A DNA stretch of 64,000 nt from Streptomyces mashuensis (GCF_014654785.1 NZ_BNBD01000004.1:310001-374000), one strand, 5' to 3'; positions 52,009 to 60,085 are shown, counted from the stretch's first letter. Numbers and translations: made by a program. The notes: generated from the sequence alone by a model not told the origin.

Positions 52009-52662
52009 ATGCCCGTACCCGCCGACCCGACCGTCCTCCACCCCATGCCCGGCCAGCCGCGCGTGGTGCAGCTGAAGCCGCTGGTGAAGTCCCCGCTGAT
52101 CGAGGTGGGGGAGTACTCGTACTACGACGACCCGGACGACCCGACCGCGTTCGAGACGCGCAACGTGCTCTACCACTACGGGCCGGAGAAGCTGGTCATC
52201 GGCAAGTTCTGTGCGCTGGGCACGGGCGTGCGGTTCATCATGAACGGCGCCAACCACCGCATGGACGGCCCCTCGACCTTCCCCTTCCCCACCATGGGCG
52301 GCTCGTGGGCCGACCACTTCGACCTGCTCACCGGCCTGCCGAACCGGGGCGACACGGTCGTCGGCAACGACGTCTGGTTCGGCCACGGCACGACCGTCAT
52401 GCCCGGCGTACGGATCGGGCACGGCGCGATCATCGCGTCCGGGGCCGTGGTCACCGCGGACGTGCCCGACTACGGCATCGTCGGCGGCAACCCGGCCCGT
52501 CTCATCCGCACCCGCTACAGCGAGGAGGACGTGGCCCGGCTGCTGGCGGTGGCCTGGTGGGACTGGCCCGCCGAGCACATCACGGAGCACGTCCGCACCA
52601 TCATGTCCGGCAGCATCACCGACCTGGAGGCCGCCGCCCCGGCCGGCGGCCCCCGCGCCTAG
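52009..52662 (+). CDS. Vat-type xenobiotic (streptogramin A-like) acetyltransferase
   Basis: 217 aa, ATG at 52009. A left-handed beta-helix acetyltransferase with hexapeptide repeats (VVGNDVWFGHGTTVMPGVRIGHGAIIASGAVVTADV) and the terminal GGNPARLIR. The catalytic His lies in FIMNGANHRMDGPSTFPF, which matches the Vat motif closely, with the inserted loop after it. The family transfers acetyl from acetyl-CoA to streptogramin A or similar substrates. The actual substrate cannot be determined. It probably shares a transcript with the glycosyltransferase. Confidence 0.88.
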   Translation: MPVPADPTVLHPMPGQPRVVQLKPLVKSPLIEVGEYSYYDDPDDPTAFETRNVLYHYGPEKLVIGKFCALGTGVRFIMNGANHRMDGPSTFPFPTMGGSWADHFDLLTGLPNRGDTVVGNDVWFGHGTTVMPGVRIGHGAIIASGAVVTADVPDYGIVGGNPARLIRTRYSEEDVARLLAVAWWDWPAEHITEHVRTIMSGSITDLEAAAPAGGPRA

Positions 52663-53576
52663 GCGGGCCCACCGCCCTTCCAGAGCTGCCGGGGGTCGTC
52701 GCTGTTGCAGGTGGCCACCTGCACCTGGTTGGCGCCGTTGAAGCCGATCTGCGGCGGGGCGATCGTCAGGCAGTGGCCGGTCTCGTTGTTCTGCAGGGTC
52801 TGGCCCGCCGAGGCCGAGGTGTCGATGTGCCAGTGCTCGTTGGCGCCCCAGCCGCACGGATTCAGGCCGGCTGCGTAGTTGTTGTTGTTCGGCGCCGTCA
52901 GACACTTGCCGCTGGCGCGGTTGACCAGGGTGAAGGCGCCGCCCCCGGTGGAGCGAAGGGTCCAGGAGTAGCTGGAGCCGGCACCGCAGGGCCCGAAGGC
53001 GGGAGAGAAGTCGTCACCGGACAGGCACTGCTGCTGGGCGACGTTCTCCAGGTGCGACCGGGCTCCCGGGGAGAGCGTCCCCGTCCCGGCAGCCCGGGGG
53101 CCCGGCGCGCCGCCTTGCGCGGTGGGCGCGGGATCGGGGCTCCGGCCCGGCGCCGGCCCGCCGCCGCTGTCGTCGTGCGGGTCGGGACCGGCCGGGGCAC
53201 GCGTGGCCATGGGCACCGGAGGAGGCGGGGACACCGCAGAGGCCGACGGCGACGCGGACGAGGACCCGGCGGGGGAGGGCGAGGAGAGCACGGACGGCGA
53301 CGGCTTCCCCCGCCCCTGCGAGCCGTGCTCCGGAGCCGCGGATTCGTGCGGCACGAGCGTGCCGGCGAGGAACGCGCCGCCTGTCGTGACGACAGGGACC
53401 ACGACGAACAGGATGCGCGAGCGGTGCTCCCGCACCTTGATGAGGACCCTCTCGGCCCACCCGATCGATATGCCCTTGTTGACCTTGGAACTGACGGTGA
53501 GGTCGCCGCTCCGCGTGCGCGTCTGCGGGCCGTCTGCCGGCTCGGTGTCCTGGCCGCCCTGGGAAACGCCGGACAC
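52659..53576 (-). CDS. Membrane protein with extracellular ricin-type lectin domain
   Basis: 305 aa from the GTG at 53576. The cytosolic N-terminus (~60 residues) precedes a membrane helix (ILFVVVPVVTTGGAFLAGTLV). A Ser/Pro/Gly linker (~85-165) leads to a ricin B beta-trefoil (~175-305) with repeats such as VNRASGKCLTAPNNNN and NNETGHCLTIAPPQIGFNG. The Cys pairs and NQVQVATCNSDDPRQLWK fit carbohydrate-binding trefoils. The start lies 2 bp after the stop of the upstream gene; convergent with the Vat gene, sharing 4 bp. Confidence 0.82.
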   Translation of the reverse strand: MSGVSQGGQDTEPADGPQTRTRSGDLTVSSKVNKGISIGWAERVLIKVREHRSRILFVVVPVVTTGGAFLAGTLVPHESAAPEHGSQGRGKPSPSVLSSPSPAGSSSASPSASAVSPPPPVPMATRAPAGPDPHDDSGGGPAPGRSPDPAPTAQGGAPGPRAAGTGTLSPGARSHLENVAQQQCLSGDDFSPAFGPCGAGSSYSWTLRSTGGGAFTLVNRASGKCLTAPNNNNYAAGLNPCGWGANEHWHIDTSASAGQTLQNNETGHCLTIAPPQIGFNGANQVQVATCNSDDPRQLWKGGGPA

Positions 53577-53578
53577 GC

Positions 53579-53908
53579 TCAGCTCTGTTTCGTACCGGAA
53601 AGAGAAGGGGTCCCCGCCCCTACGACCAGGGAGCCCCTGACGATGCCGACGGCCACACCGTTCTCCGCATTGACGTTGAAGGTGGCATGGTCGGCGATGC
53701 TTCCCGACCCGCATCCCGTCGCCGGACGGCCGGAGGGCTCCGGCTCTGCGGCGCCTTCTCCCAACCTGGTGCTCACCAGCTCGTGCAGGTCGTCCATCGC
53801 CGCATCCACCGCGCGGTCGACCTCCGCATCCGCCCGCCCGGCCACCCGCCTGACCTTCTGCACCGCCCAGGCCCCCAAGAACCCGGCCGCCACCTCGAAG
53901 CCCGACAT
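53579..53908 (-). CDS. Hypothetical protein, 109 aa
   Basis: ATG at 53908 after GGGGGAGTGGG. It begins MSGFEVAAGFLGAWAVQKVRRVAGRADAEVDRAVDAAMDDLHELV and continues with a Gly/Pro-rich stretch, then IADHATFNVNAENGVAVGIVRGSLVVG. The C-terminal half resembles the beta-rich phrases found in NTPase-associated or RIP-like proteins, but no domain is certain. It is paired with the lectin gene directly downstream. Confidence 0.6.
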   Translation of the reverse strand: MSGFEVAAGFLGAWAVQKVRRVAGRADAEVDRAVDAAMDDLHELVSTRLGEGAAEPEPSGRPATGCGSGSIADHATFNVNAENGVAVGIVRGSLVVGAGTPSLSGTKQS

Positions 53909-54032
53909 CCCACTCCCCCGTACCGTCCTGCTTTCAGGCTGCTTTCAAGCAGCCGACGGTATCCACCCCCGCCGGGCCCGGACGGCGCATCCGGCGGAGA
54001 TGCCCCTTACGGGGGAGGGGGCACGACTGCGT

Positions 54033-54215
54033 TCAGTTTGTTGCGGCGCTCTCGTCCACCACGGCCGGGTTCACCGTCTCGGCGGGAGCCGAGCCGGCGG
54101 AGCGGACTTCGACGCGGCCTTGGCCGAGGTGGGCGAGGAAGGCGGCGCCCATCTGGGAGCGGCCGGCGTTGTGGACGCACACGAACAGGACCGAGGGCGT
54201 GGAGGACTCGGACAC
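54033..54215 (-). pseudogene. Truncated arsenate reductase/low-molecular-weight phosphatase (ArsC-like)
   Basis: From the GTG at 54215 (GGAAGG upstream) about 60 codons encode SVLFVCVHNAGRSQMGAAFLAHLG with the P-loop CVHNAGRSQM, then VEVRSAGSAPAETVNPAVV. The frame ends abruptly at DESAATN, whereas the family continues for another 70 or more residues including a catalytic Asp. The gene is therefore a 5' remnant and unlikely to be active. Confidence 0.75.
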
Positions 54216-54335
54216 GGGCGGAACCTTCCGGGGCGGTGGCCGCTCGCCGCCGAGTGGTCGCGCGCAGGTGTTACCAGGCCGGCCGCGCGACCAAGCGCCG
54301 TCGAGCCGGTCCACATGAGGGCGAAGTTCACGCAG

Positions 54336-54412
54336 AAAACCCCAGGTCGATGACCTGGGGTTTTCGTACAGAGCGGGCGACGAGAATCGAACTCGCGCTC
54401 TGAGCTTGGGAA
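54336..54412 (-). repeat. Attachment-site-like repeat A (terminator plus tRNA-Gly 3' half)
   Basis: A 13-bp-stem terminator AAAACCCCAGGTC-GAT-complement (54336-54364) is followed by GCGGGCGACGAGAATCGAAC and onward to CTTGGGAA, identical to the tRNA-Gly 3' half at 62131-62172. After that, similarity to the tRNA stops, but AATCACG is shared with repeat B. It is the left-most of three copies. Confidence 0.8.
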
Positions 54413-54668
54413 TCACGAGCGCTCGCACCGCTCTTATGCATGTGACCTGCGACGATGGTGGGTTTGCGCGGATTCTGGGGTCTCTGGTCCGCACAGTTCA
54501 GACCGCAGTTCACCGCTCTGAAGGGCACGGATGGGGCACGGAACAGGGCGGGGCCGGCCGTCGTGGCGAGACGGTCGAGCGCCTCGCGAAGTGGTGGCAC
54601 TCGCGCGTGGGCCGTCTCGTCGATGCTCGCTGCCGCTGTCCGGCGGCCGCAGGACAGTGGCGCCTGCG
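54413..54668. other. Gene-free 256 bp inside the island
   Basis: No supported coding sequence, tRNA or hairpin. Overlapping open frames have no ribosome-binding sites and no recognisable domain. With the 54216-54335 spacer and repeat A, this is the longest gene-poor stretch of the island. Confidence 0.5.
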
Positions 54669-54956
54669 TCAGTGGCGTTCCTCCTCTTCCCGCTCCTCCG
54701 CCTCCTCCTCTTCCATGAAGTAGATGCCGTCATGGGTGAGCGAGGCGGTGGCGGGTGTGTTGTGCGAGGTCCAGTCGACAGTGATCAGGCCCGCGTCCGC
54801 CAGGTAGGCGCAGGCGGCCGAAAGATCCTCGTCGGGCATGGGCAGCCGGTCCCGGAGCGCTGCTCCGCTGACCTCCGGATGATTGAGTTCGACGGCTGCG
54901 TACAGAGCTTCAAGGACCGCCCTGCGATAGGCCCTGCGTTCACCCAGTGTCGTCAT
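54669..54956 (-). CDS. Small winged-helix-like protein, 95 aa
   Basis: ATG at 54956. The product starts MTTLGERRAYRRAVLEALYAAVEL. It has the winged-helix pattern VSGAALRDRLPMPDEDLSAACAYLADAGLITVDW and ends in a run of Glu (EEEEAEEREEEE). It has a helical acidic tail with no membrane segment. It overlaps the upstream gene by 17 bp in another frame and is probably co-transcribed. No ligand or target can be proposed. Confidence 0.65.
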   Translation of the reverse strand: MTTLGERRAYRRAVLEALYAAVELNHPEVSGAALRDRLPMPDEDLSAACAYLADAGLITVDWTSHNTPATASLTHDGIYFMEEEEAEEREEEERH

Positions 54957-55242
54957 GACGTCGCTCTCCGGGCCGCGGTCGACACGCTTCGCCCGCCTCG
55001 GCACGCTCGTCGGCCGACGACCGGCTGGCCGCCAGCCAGGACCGCGCGGGCTCCGCCGGGTGTGCGGTGTCGACGATGAGGTGAAGCCGGGTTCCTCCGT
55101 CCTGGCCCGCGGGGTAACTGCGCTGCTCGGTCGAGGAGAAGCAGTGACGGAGCGCCTCCGCGACACGACGGCAGACCTCCGGCGTCGCGCCGACGATACG
55201 GACCTCGGCGTGGTCCGCGGAGGACGGCTGCTCGTTGTTCAT
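54940..55242 (-). CDS. Hypothetical protein, 100 aa
   Basis: ATG at 55242: MNNEQPSSADHAEVRIVGATPEV. The core has the alternating pattern CRRVAEALRHCFSSTEQRSYPAGQDGGTRLHLIVDTAHP, seen in small actinobacterial proteins of unknown function. The C-terminus is Glu/Arg-rich. Its stop lies 17 bp inside the following wHTH-like gene. Confidence 0.6.
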   Translation of the reverse strand: MNNEQPSSADHAEVRIVGATPEVCRRVAEALRHCFSSTEQRSYPAGQDGGTRLHLIVDTAHPAEPARSWLAASRSSADERAEAGEACRPRPGERRHDDTG

Positions 55243-55448
55243 GGCGTACCTCCCGCGGCGCAGTGCCGGGCCTTCGGCATACCCCCTCTGCATCCTATGC
55301 CTGGGCACGTGTGCTCTGCGAGGCCGACTCGCTCTCTCCACAGGAGGCTCCGGTCAGGAGGCCCCACGCGCGTGGCCCGCGGCGTAGCGTGGAGAGCGGC
55401 GGACGCGGTATCCGCCGCTCCGTTGACCCGCAGACGGGCGGAACGATC

Positions 55449-55931
55449 ATGGCTGACTCCGATACACCCCCTGCCTCCGGGCTGCCGCCGGGCACGTTCG
55501 ACGAGGCCGTGAAGCCGGGGACCGCGCTCCTCCGGTTGGAGACGACGGGATCCCGCGAGGGCATCCTCGACGGGGCGTGGTGGCCGCGGTCGCGTGACAT
55601 CGTGGCCGAGCTGCCCGCTCTGGTGAGCGCTCTCACCGAGCACCTCGGCCCGATCACCCGCGTCGGGCTGGATGCCACGGCCTGGGACGAGCTTCCGACC
55701 CGGCTGGTCGTCGACGACCGAGTGGTGCACATCGACTCCTTCCCGATCGGTGACGACACTGTGCTGATCACCCGGGGCGAACAGGACCACTTTTCGCTGC
55801 TGGTGGTGCCACCGCACGCGACCCCGCAGGCGGCCCGCGCCGCGATGTCCCAGGCTGTCCGGGCCGGCAACGTCACGCAGGCGGCACGGATTCTCATCAA
55901 CACCGGAACCGGCCGGAAATCCTCGACCTGA
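55449..55931 (+). CDS. DUF5994-type protein, 160 aa
   Basis: ATG at 55449 after GGGCGGAACG. The DUF5994 pattern is clear: LRLETTGSREGILDGAWWPRSRDIVAELPALVSAL, ITRVGLDATAWDELP, VVHIDSFPIGDDTVLITRGEQDHFSLLVVPP. These small cytosolic proteins are frequent in Streptomyces, with no known activity. It is divergent from the 55242/54956 gene pair. Confidence 0.8.
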   Translation: MADSDTPPASGLPPGTFDEAVKPGTALLRLETTGSREGILDGAWWPRSRDIVAELPALVSALTEHLGPITRVGLDATAWDELPTRLVVDDRVVHIDSFPIGDDTVLITRGEQDHFSLLVVPPHATPQAARAAMSQAVRAGNVTQAARILINTGTGRKSST

Positions 55932-56087
55932 CGTCATGCCATGCGCCCCCCGAGTCGCCGACCTGGGGCTGCACAGAACGGCCGGCGAACGGAGGCGGCC
56001 GACTCCTGATGCCCGCGGTGACCGCTGCCAACCGTCCTGAAGGGGACGGATGGGCACGCGGCGGAGGAGCCGTGGCGGGGTGCCCCT

Positions 56088-56513
56088 GTGACGCAGCCCT
56101 ACCCGCAGCACCCTCCGCCCGGACCGTACGGGTTCCCCCAGCCGGGCCCGTACGTGTACTACCCGCCGCAGCCCCAGCCGGACCCGGAGAAGGAGTACCC
56201 GCAGCTCACGGCGTCAACGGTGAAGGGCGCCGTGCTCGGGCAGGCGCAGGCGCAGATCAGCGCGAAACTGATCGACAGCGACGGTCAGCCCATCAAGGGA
56301 CAGCCGATCACCTTCACGGTCTCCGACAGCCGCCAGATCGGTACGCCGGTCACCGACGCGACCGATGTCGCCCACCTCGACAGCGGATCGAACCTCCTCG
56401 ACCCCCTGCTGTGGGCCCACGCGCTCGGCTCCGGCTACGAGGCGCACTTCCAGGGCAACAAGAAGTTCATGCCCGTGAGCGCCCGCGGCGAGATCGAGCC
56501 CGGCATCGGCTGA
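56088..56513 (+). CDS. Pro/Tyr-rich protein with an Ig-like beta segment, 141 aa
   Basis: From the GTG at 56088: TQPYPQHPPPGPYGFPQPGP, then YVYYPPQPQPDPEKEY. The middle part, GQAQAQISAKLIDSDGQPIKGQPITFTVSD, resembles invasin/Big-type Ig repeats (a gain-of-sheet DGQPIKG turn). It has no signal peptide. The 3' end is overlapped by the extended frame of the truncated WbqC-like gene on the other strand. It is the last gene before repeat B. Confidence 0.6.
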   Translation: MTQPYPQHPPPGPYGFPQPGPYVYYPPQPQPDPEKEYPQLTASTVKGAVLGQAQAQISAKLIDSDGQPIKGQPITFTVSDSRQIGTPVTDATDVAHLDSGSNLLDPLLWAHALGSGYEAHFQGNKKFMPVSARGEIEPGIG

Positions 56514-57234
56514 AGCGTCGGCCCTTTAACGCGAAGAAGGCCCAGGTCAGTGACCTGGGTCTTCCGTAAGAGCGGGCGACGAGAATCGAACTCACGCTCT
56601 TGGGAATCACGGGGGCCCGGGGGTCGTCTCTGCTCTGACCTGCATGAACATCCTCTTCGGGGGGCATGACCGTGATGCTGTAGGCCGCGAAGGGGGCTGG
56701 GCGAAGGTAGCGCATTCCTCCGGTGCCGCACAGATACGACCGGGACCTGACAGCGGCGGCCAGGTCGGCGAGCCGCTGCGAGCGTTCTGGTCGGGCCGGA
56801 AGGCCGCTGCTGCGGACGATGTGGCCTCTCCAGCCCAGGAGGCCCAGCAGGGCCCGCGTGGACGCCTCGGCAACGGCTGCCGTCTGGCCGTCGGCGAAGG
56901 CATCGAGAACCACGGTCAGAGCCTGCTCGAAGACGGGCCAGTGGGGGCTGGCCCCATAGTGCTGTCGCAGCACGCGGGCAGTTCGCTCCCGGGACCGGGC
57001 TGGCTCGGGCATCATCGCCTCCCTGATCAGCGTCTGCCGGCCGTTGGGCAGATGGGTGGGGATGGTCAGCCATCTGCGGTCGGCCGGGTTGTCCAGGGCT
57101 GCGAGGCGGGCCCGGTGCTGGTAGTCACGGCGGGTGAACTGGACGTCGTCGAGGACGATCCAGTAGTCCGCCGCGAACAGCTTGGCCAGCGTGGTCAGCC
57201 GGGGGAAGAAGTTGGGCTGGTGGATGGCACACAC
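56467..57234 (-). CDS. WbqC-family protein, 3' end replaced at repeat B
   Basis: The start is the GTG at 57234 (VCAIHQPNFFPRLTTLAKLF) after GGGGTGGG. The WbqC signature VLDDVQFTRRDYQHRARL and LTIPTHLPNGRQTLIREAMM are intact. After ITVMPPEED (about 56645), the frame reads through repeat B, coding antisense of the tRNA 3' half (SSILVARS), and stops at 56467 inside the neighbouring gene. The last ~55 residues are therefore foreign, and the gene has been cut at the island junction. WbqC proteins occur in polysaccharide and nucleotide-sugar clusters; the activity is unknown. Confidence 0.75.
   Translation of the reverse strand: MCAIHQPNFFPRLTTLAKLFAADYWIVLDDVQFTRRDYQHRARLAALDNPADRRWLTIPTHLPNGRQTLIREAMMPEPARSRERTARVLRQHYGASPHWPVFEQALTVVLDAFADGQTAAVAEASTRALLGLLGWRGHIVRSSGLPARPERSQRLADLAAAVRSRSYLCGTGGMRYLRPAPFAAYSITVMPPEEDVHAGQSRDDPRAPVIPKSVSSILVARSYGRPRSLTWAFFALKGRRFSRCRARSRRGRSRA
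56533..56607 (-). repeat. Attachment-site-like repeat B (terminator plus tRNA-Gly 3' half)
   Basis: A terminator with CCCAGGTC/GACCTGGG arms (56533-56564) is followed by GCGGGCGACGAGAATCGAAC (56572 on), as in repeats A and C. One base differs (CTCACGCTCT against CTCGCGCTCT) and four bases (GAGC) before TTGGGAA are missing. Like copy A it is followed by AATCACG. Confidence 0.78.
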
Positions 57235-57250
57235 CCCACCCCGTGCGGTT

Positions 57251-57922
57251 TCAGGTGGTGAGGAGGCGGCTGTCGAAGCCGTCGCTGATGAGGGATACGT
57301 ACGCGGCATGCACGTCCTCCGGGACGTCCTGCTCGATGGCGAAGCCGAGCTTCGGGTACTCGATCACGCGTTGCAGGTCACCGACGAGCTGGTCGACGAC
57401 GAGCTTCTCGTCGCCGATCGTCTTCAGGTAGTCGTCGAACTCCAGCGGCGCCGAGGCGCAGAGCACCTCTACCTCGGGCCAGACCTTGCGGGCGGTGGCG
57501 AACGCTCGTCGCTCCATGTAGGGCATGGCGACCAGCAGCACGGTCGTGACGTCGAGGCCGGCGGCGGCCAGGACGTCGCGGGAGAAGGTGATGTTCTGCC
57601 CGGTGTTCCTGGCCTGGGGCTCCAGCAGAACTGCTTCGTCCGGGACGCCGAGGGCGAGCGCGTGCTCGCGGAAGTGCACGGCCTCGCCGCGAGGGAAGCG
57701 GCCGGGGCGGGTGGGGTTGGGCCCGCCGGAGAAGACGAGGGTGGGGAAGAGGCCGGCTCGGTACAGCTCGGCGCAGAAGGCGGGGACGCCCAGGTCGTGG
57801 CTGCCGAGGCCGATCGCGGCGTCCGCCGGCCGGAGCTCGTGGCCCATCTGGTGGTAGTCCCAGATCAGCTCTGCCCGCCGGCGCTGGTCGTCGGTGATGG
57901 CCCGCTGGATGTCCGTCGTCAC
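57251..57922 (-). CDS. YdcF/DUF218-family protein
   Basis: 223 aa from the GTG at 57922 (GGGAGAG upstream). YdcF-like fold: AAIGLGSHDLGVPAFCAELYRAGLFPTLVFSGGPNP, then EAVHFREHALALGVPDEAVLLEPQARNTGQNITFSRDVL and VLLVAMPYMERRAFATARKVWPEVEVLCAS. In this family the ARNTxxN motif binds S-adenosylmethionine or a similar ligand. It is 16 bp behind the regulator gene and just before the WbqC-like gene, so the three form one leftward operon. Confidence 0.85.
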   Translation of the reverse strand: MTTDIQRAITDDQRRRAELIWDYHQMGHELRPADAAIGLGSHDLGVPAFCAELYRAGLFPTLVFSGGPNPTRPGRFPRGEAVHFREHALALGVPDEAVLLEPQARNTGQNITFSRDVLAAAGLDVTTVLLVAMPYMERRAFATARKVWPEVEVLCASAPLEFDDYLKTIGDEKLVVDQLVGDLQRVIEYPKLGFAIEQDVPEDVHAAYVSLISDGFDSRLLTT

Positions 57923-57938
57923 TGGCGTCTCTCCCTGG

Positions 57939-59033
57939 TCACCCCCGCCGGGGGCTGATCACCCCGGCGGTCTTCCGGATGCTCTCGATGCTGGCCAGCT
58001 GGTGGCTCATCCCGTACTGAGCGGCCAGCTTCGCGGCCTGGTCGAGGGCCGTCAGGCCATCATCCCGGGTGGCAGGGTCGGACAGCAGGATGTGTCCGTG
58101 AGCGGTGTCCAGACGCACGCGCTGCATCGGCGAGTCGGCCGCTCCGGTTCTGCGGGCGATGCCGATGAAGTGCAGGGCTCTGCTCAGGTCGCCGGCGCCT
58201 CGGTGGGCGAGGGCGAGTTTCTGGTGGGCGACGGACCAGTCGTCCGGCTCGCCGAGGTCTTCGAAGTCGCGGGTCGCGACCAGCATGACGCGGGCCGCGT
58301 ACTCGTGCTCGCCTTCCTTGCTCAGCGCGGTCCCCACCCACAGGCGGGCCCTGGCGCGGTCGCGGCGGGCGAGCCGGTCGTCGACGGCCAGGTGTTCGTA
58401 GGTGCGGGCGGCGGTCTCCAGGCGGCCGGACATCTCGGCGACGACCGCCAGGGAGAGGTCGAGCTGGGCGACGCGGCGCGGGATGTCGAGCTGGCTGAAG
58501 ATCGAGCGAGCTCCGGCATAGGCGTGCTGGGCCGACAGCGGCCCCACCACCGCCCCCTGGTCGCGTTTGAGGTCCCCCATGAGGGCTGTGGAACGGGCGA
58601 GGAGATACAGACCCTTGTCGTCCAACTCCGGCGGTCGGAAGCGGTTCAGCCACCGGCCCAGCAGGTTGTCGGCGAAGGCGAAGTTCTGGCGGCTCAAGGC
58701 GACCACGACCCGGTCCAGGTCGTCGGTCCACGACTCGTACTCCCAGGCCCTGGGGCCTGCCGAAGTGACGCGGCGGGTCGTCGCGGGCGGCCCGCCGGCC
58801 TCGGAGAGGAACGTCTCGAACCGCAAGTGCACGGAGGCGTCCGCGCGGGCGAGCGCGGTGTCCAAGATCGCCTGGGTGTCAGGGCGAGGCTCGGTCGCGG
58901 ACAGGTACTTGTCCCAGTTGGAGACGGTGCGGACGGCGACGCCGAGGTGCTGGGCGAACGCGCGGACGCTCATCCGCAGGGCGAGCCGCAAGGAACGTGC
59001 TTCCAGGCCGGTCCAGTGATGCAGGGTCGCCAC
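57939..59033 (-). CDS. XRE-family regulator with TPR-like C-terminus
   Basis: 364 aa, ATG at 59033. Residues ~15-60 form the HTH (LRLALRMSVRAFAQHLGVAVRTVSNWDKY). Residues ~100-350 are helical repeats (LAVVAEMSGRLETAARTYEHLAVDD, LALAHRGAGDLSRALHFIGIARR) resembling TPRs that sense peptides or small ligands in Gram-positive regulators. It is divergent from the 59235 gene and heads the YdcF/WbqC operon. A doubled AAGTGCAAC motif in the gap is a likely operator. Confidence 0.87.
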   Translation of the reverse strand: MATLHHWTGLEARSLRLALRMSVRAFAQHLGVAVRTVSNWDKYLSATEPRPDTQAILDTALARADASVHLRFETFLSEAGGPPATTRRVTSAGPRAWEYESWTDDLDRVVVALSRQNFAFADNLLGRWLNRFRPPELDDKGLYLLARSTALMGDLKRDQGAVVGPLSAQHAYAGARSIFSQLDIPRRVAQLDLSLAVVAEMSGRLETAARTYEHLAVDDRLARRDRARARLWVGTALSKEGEHEYAARVMLVATRDFEDLGEPDDWSVAHQKLALAHRGAGDLSRALHFIGIARRTGAADSPMQRVRLDTAHGHILLSDPATRDDGLTALDQAAKLAAQYGMSHQLASIESIRKTAGVISPRRG

Positions 59034-59089
59034 GCGTCGCTCCCTTCCGAGAGCTCATGCAAGCACGGAACACGCATGCGGGGGGACGG

Positions 59090-59109
59090 AAGTGCAACGC
59101 AAGTGCAAC
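59090..59109. promoter_or_regulatory. Doubled AAGTGCAAC motif in the divergent promoter region
   Basis: AAGTGCAAC occurs twice (59090-59098 and 59101-59109) with an 11-bp period, one helical turn. It lies 57 bp from the XRE-TPR start and 126 bp from the rightward operon. A direct repeat with this phasing suits binding by the XRE-TPR regulator. Confidence 0.45.
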
Positions 59110-59234
59110 ACCGCGTCATTTCGTCGCCGCGCGAGCAGGAGCACGCTTCAACACGCAGGTCACAGCGCCTTCTTCGGCTGGCGTGGCCTGCCTTCCTGAG
59201 CCGTGCCCCTTTGATCTTTTGGACGGTCCCCTTC

Positions 59235-59669
59235 ATGGAACCCCTCACCGAGCATCGCCGTGTCAGCGGCCCGGTCGTCCATGGCTTCCTGCGGCTGGTC
59301 AACGTCTCCACGGCCCGCGAGGCGGCCCTGAAGCGGTCGCTGGCCGAGTACTGCCACCAGCACGAGCTCTCGCTGTCCGGCGTGTTCACCGAACGCGTCA
59401 CCACGGTCAACTCTGCTGCCTTCACCGGACTGATGGACGCGCTGAGTGTGCCCGGCACCTACGGCGTCGTGCTGCCCTCCGTCTCCCACCTGGGCCCCAG
59501 GGCCATAGCCGCCACGCGGAGCAAGCGCATCACGGCGACCGGGGCCCGGCTGCTGCTGGTCCGCAAGGAGCTACCGGGCCCGGCCCGCCACCGGCGCCCT
59601 GGCCACGGGGGATCCCAGGGCCGCCGGCGCGGCCACGGGTCCACACCGGCACTGGAGGCGGAGTCATGA
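59235..59669 (+). CDS. Serine-recombinase-like protein lacking the nucleophile, 144 aa
   Basis: ATG at 59235. HGFLRLVNVSTAREAALKRSL, YCHQHELSLSGVFTER, and LMDALSVPGTYGVVLPSVSHLGPRAIAATRSKRI match the catalytic-domain layout of serine recombinases (residues ~15-115). The motif Y-x-R-V-S is replaced by FLRLVNVS, the DNA-binding tail is missing, and a basic Gly/Arg/His end remains. It is not a functional recombinase by sequence; it may be a recruited fold. ATGA coupling to the next gene. Confidence 0.55.
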   Translation: MEPLTEHRRVSGPVVHGFLRLVNVSTAREAALKRSLAEYCHQHELSLSGVFTERVTTVNSAAFTGLMDALSVPGTYGVVLPSVSHLGPRAIAATRSKRITATGARLLLVRKELPGPARHRRPGHGGSQGRRRGHGSTPALEAES

Positions 59670-60085
59670 ACCCCTCCATGACCCGGTTCGACCAGCGATT
59701 CTTCGCCTCGGCGCCGGCTTCCGTCGGACTGGCCCGCGACTTCGTCGACAAGACCCTCCTGGCCTGGGGCCTGGACGCCCTCGCCGAAGACGTCCGGCTG
59801 TGCGTTTCGGAGCTGGCGACCAACGCGGTCGTCCACGCCAACACCTACGGCAGCTTCCTGGTCCGGCTGGCCATCGACGGCCGCTATCTCCACCTGGAAG
59901 TCCATGACGACCACCCGCGCCGGCCCGAAGTCCGCGTCCTGACCCACGACGTCACGTCCGGCCGCGGGCTGCGTCTGGTCGCCGCTCTCTCCGTCGGCTG
60001 GGGCGTCGATGCCCTTCACCCCTCCGGAAAGATCGTCTGGTCGCGGTTCCACATCGTGCCCGCCCTGCAGGAGACGCCATGCTGA
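59666..60085 (+). CDS. RsbW-like ATP-binding protein (HATPase_c), 139 aa
   Basis: ATG at 59666 overlapping the previous stop. HATPase_c motifs: N-box LCVSELATNAVVHANTYGS, G1 LEVHDDHPRRP, G2 DVTSGRGLRLVAALS with WGVD. This is the stand-alone anti-sigma-like kinase class abundant in Streptomyces, often phosphorylating an anti-anti-sigma protein. No STAS-domain partner is adjacent. It belongs to the rightward operon of the island. Confidence 0.88.
   Translation: MNPSMTRFDQRFFASAPASVGLARDFVDKTLLAWGLDALAEDVRLCVSELATNAVVHANTYGSFLVRLAIDGRYLHLEVHDDHPRRPEVRVLTHDVTSGRGLRLVAALSVGWGVDALHPSGKIVWSRFHIVPALQETPC

Noticed and set aside
54413..54668. Remnant of a tyrosine integrase beside repeat A
   Set aside because: A leftward frame looked faintly like an integrase tail, but no catalytic Arg/His/Tyr motif could be found.
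59235..59669. Functional serine recombinase of the island
   Set aside because: The catalytic serine motif is replaced, the DNA-binding part is absent, and the length is only 144 residues.
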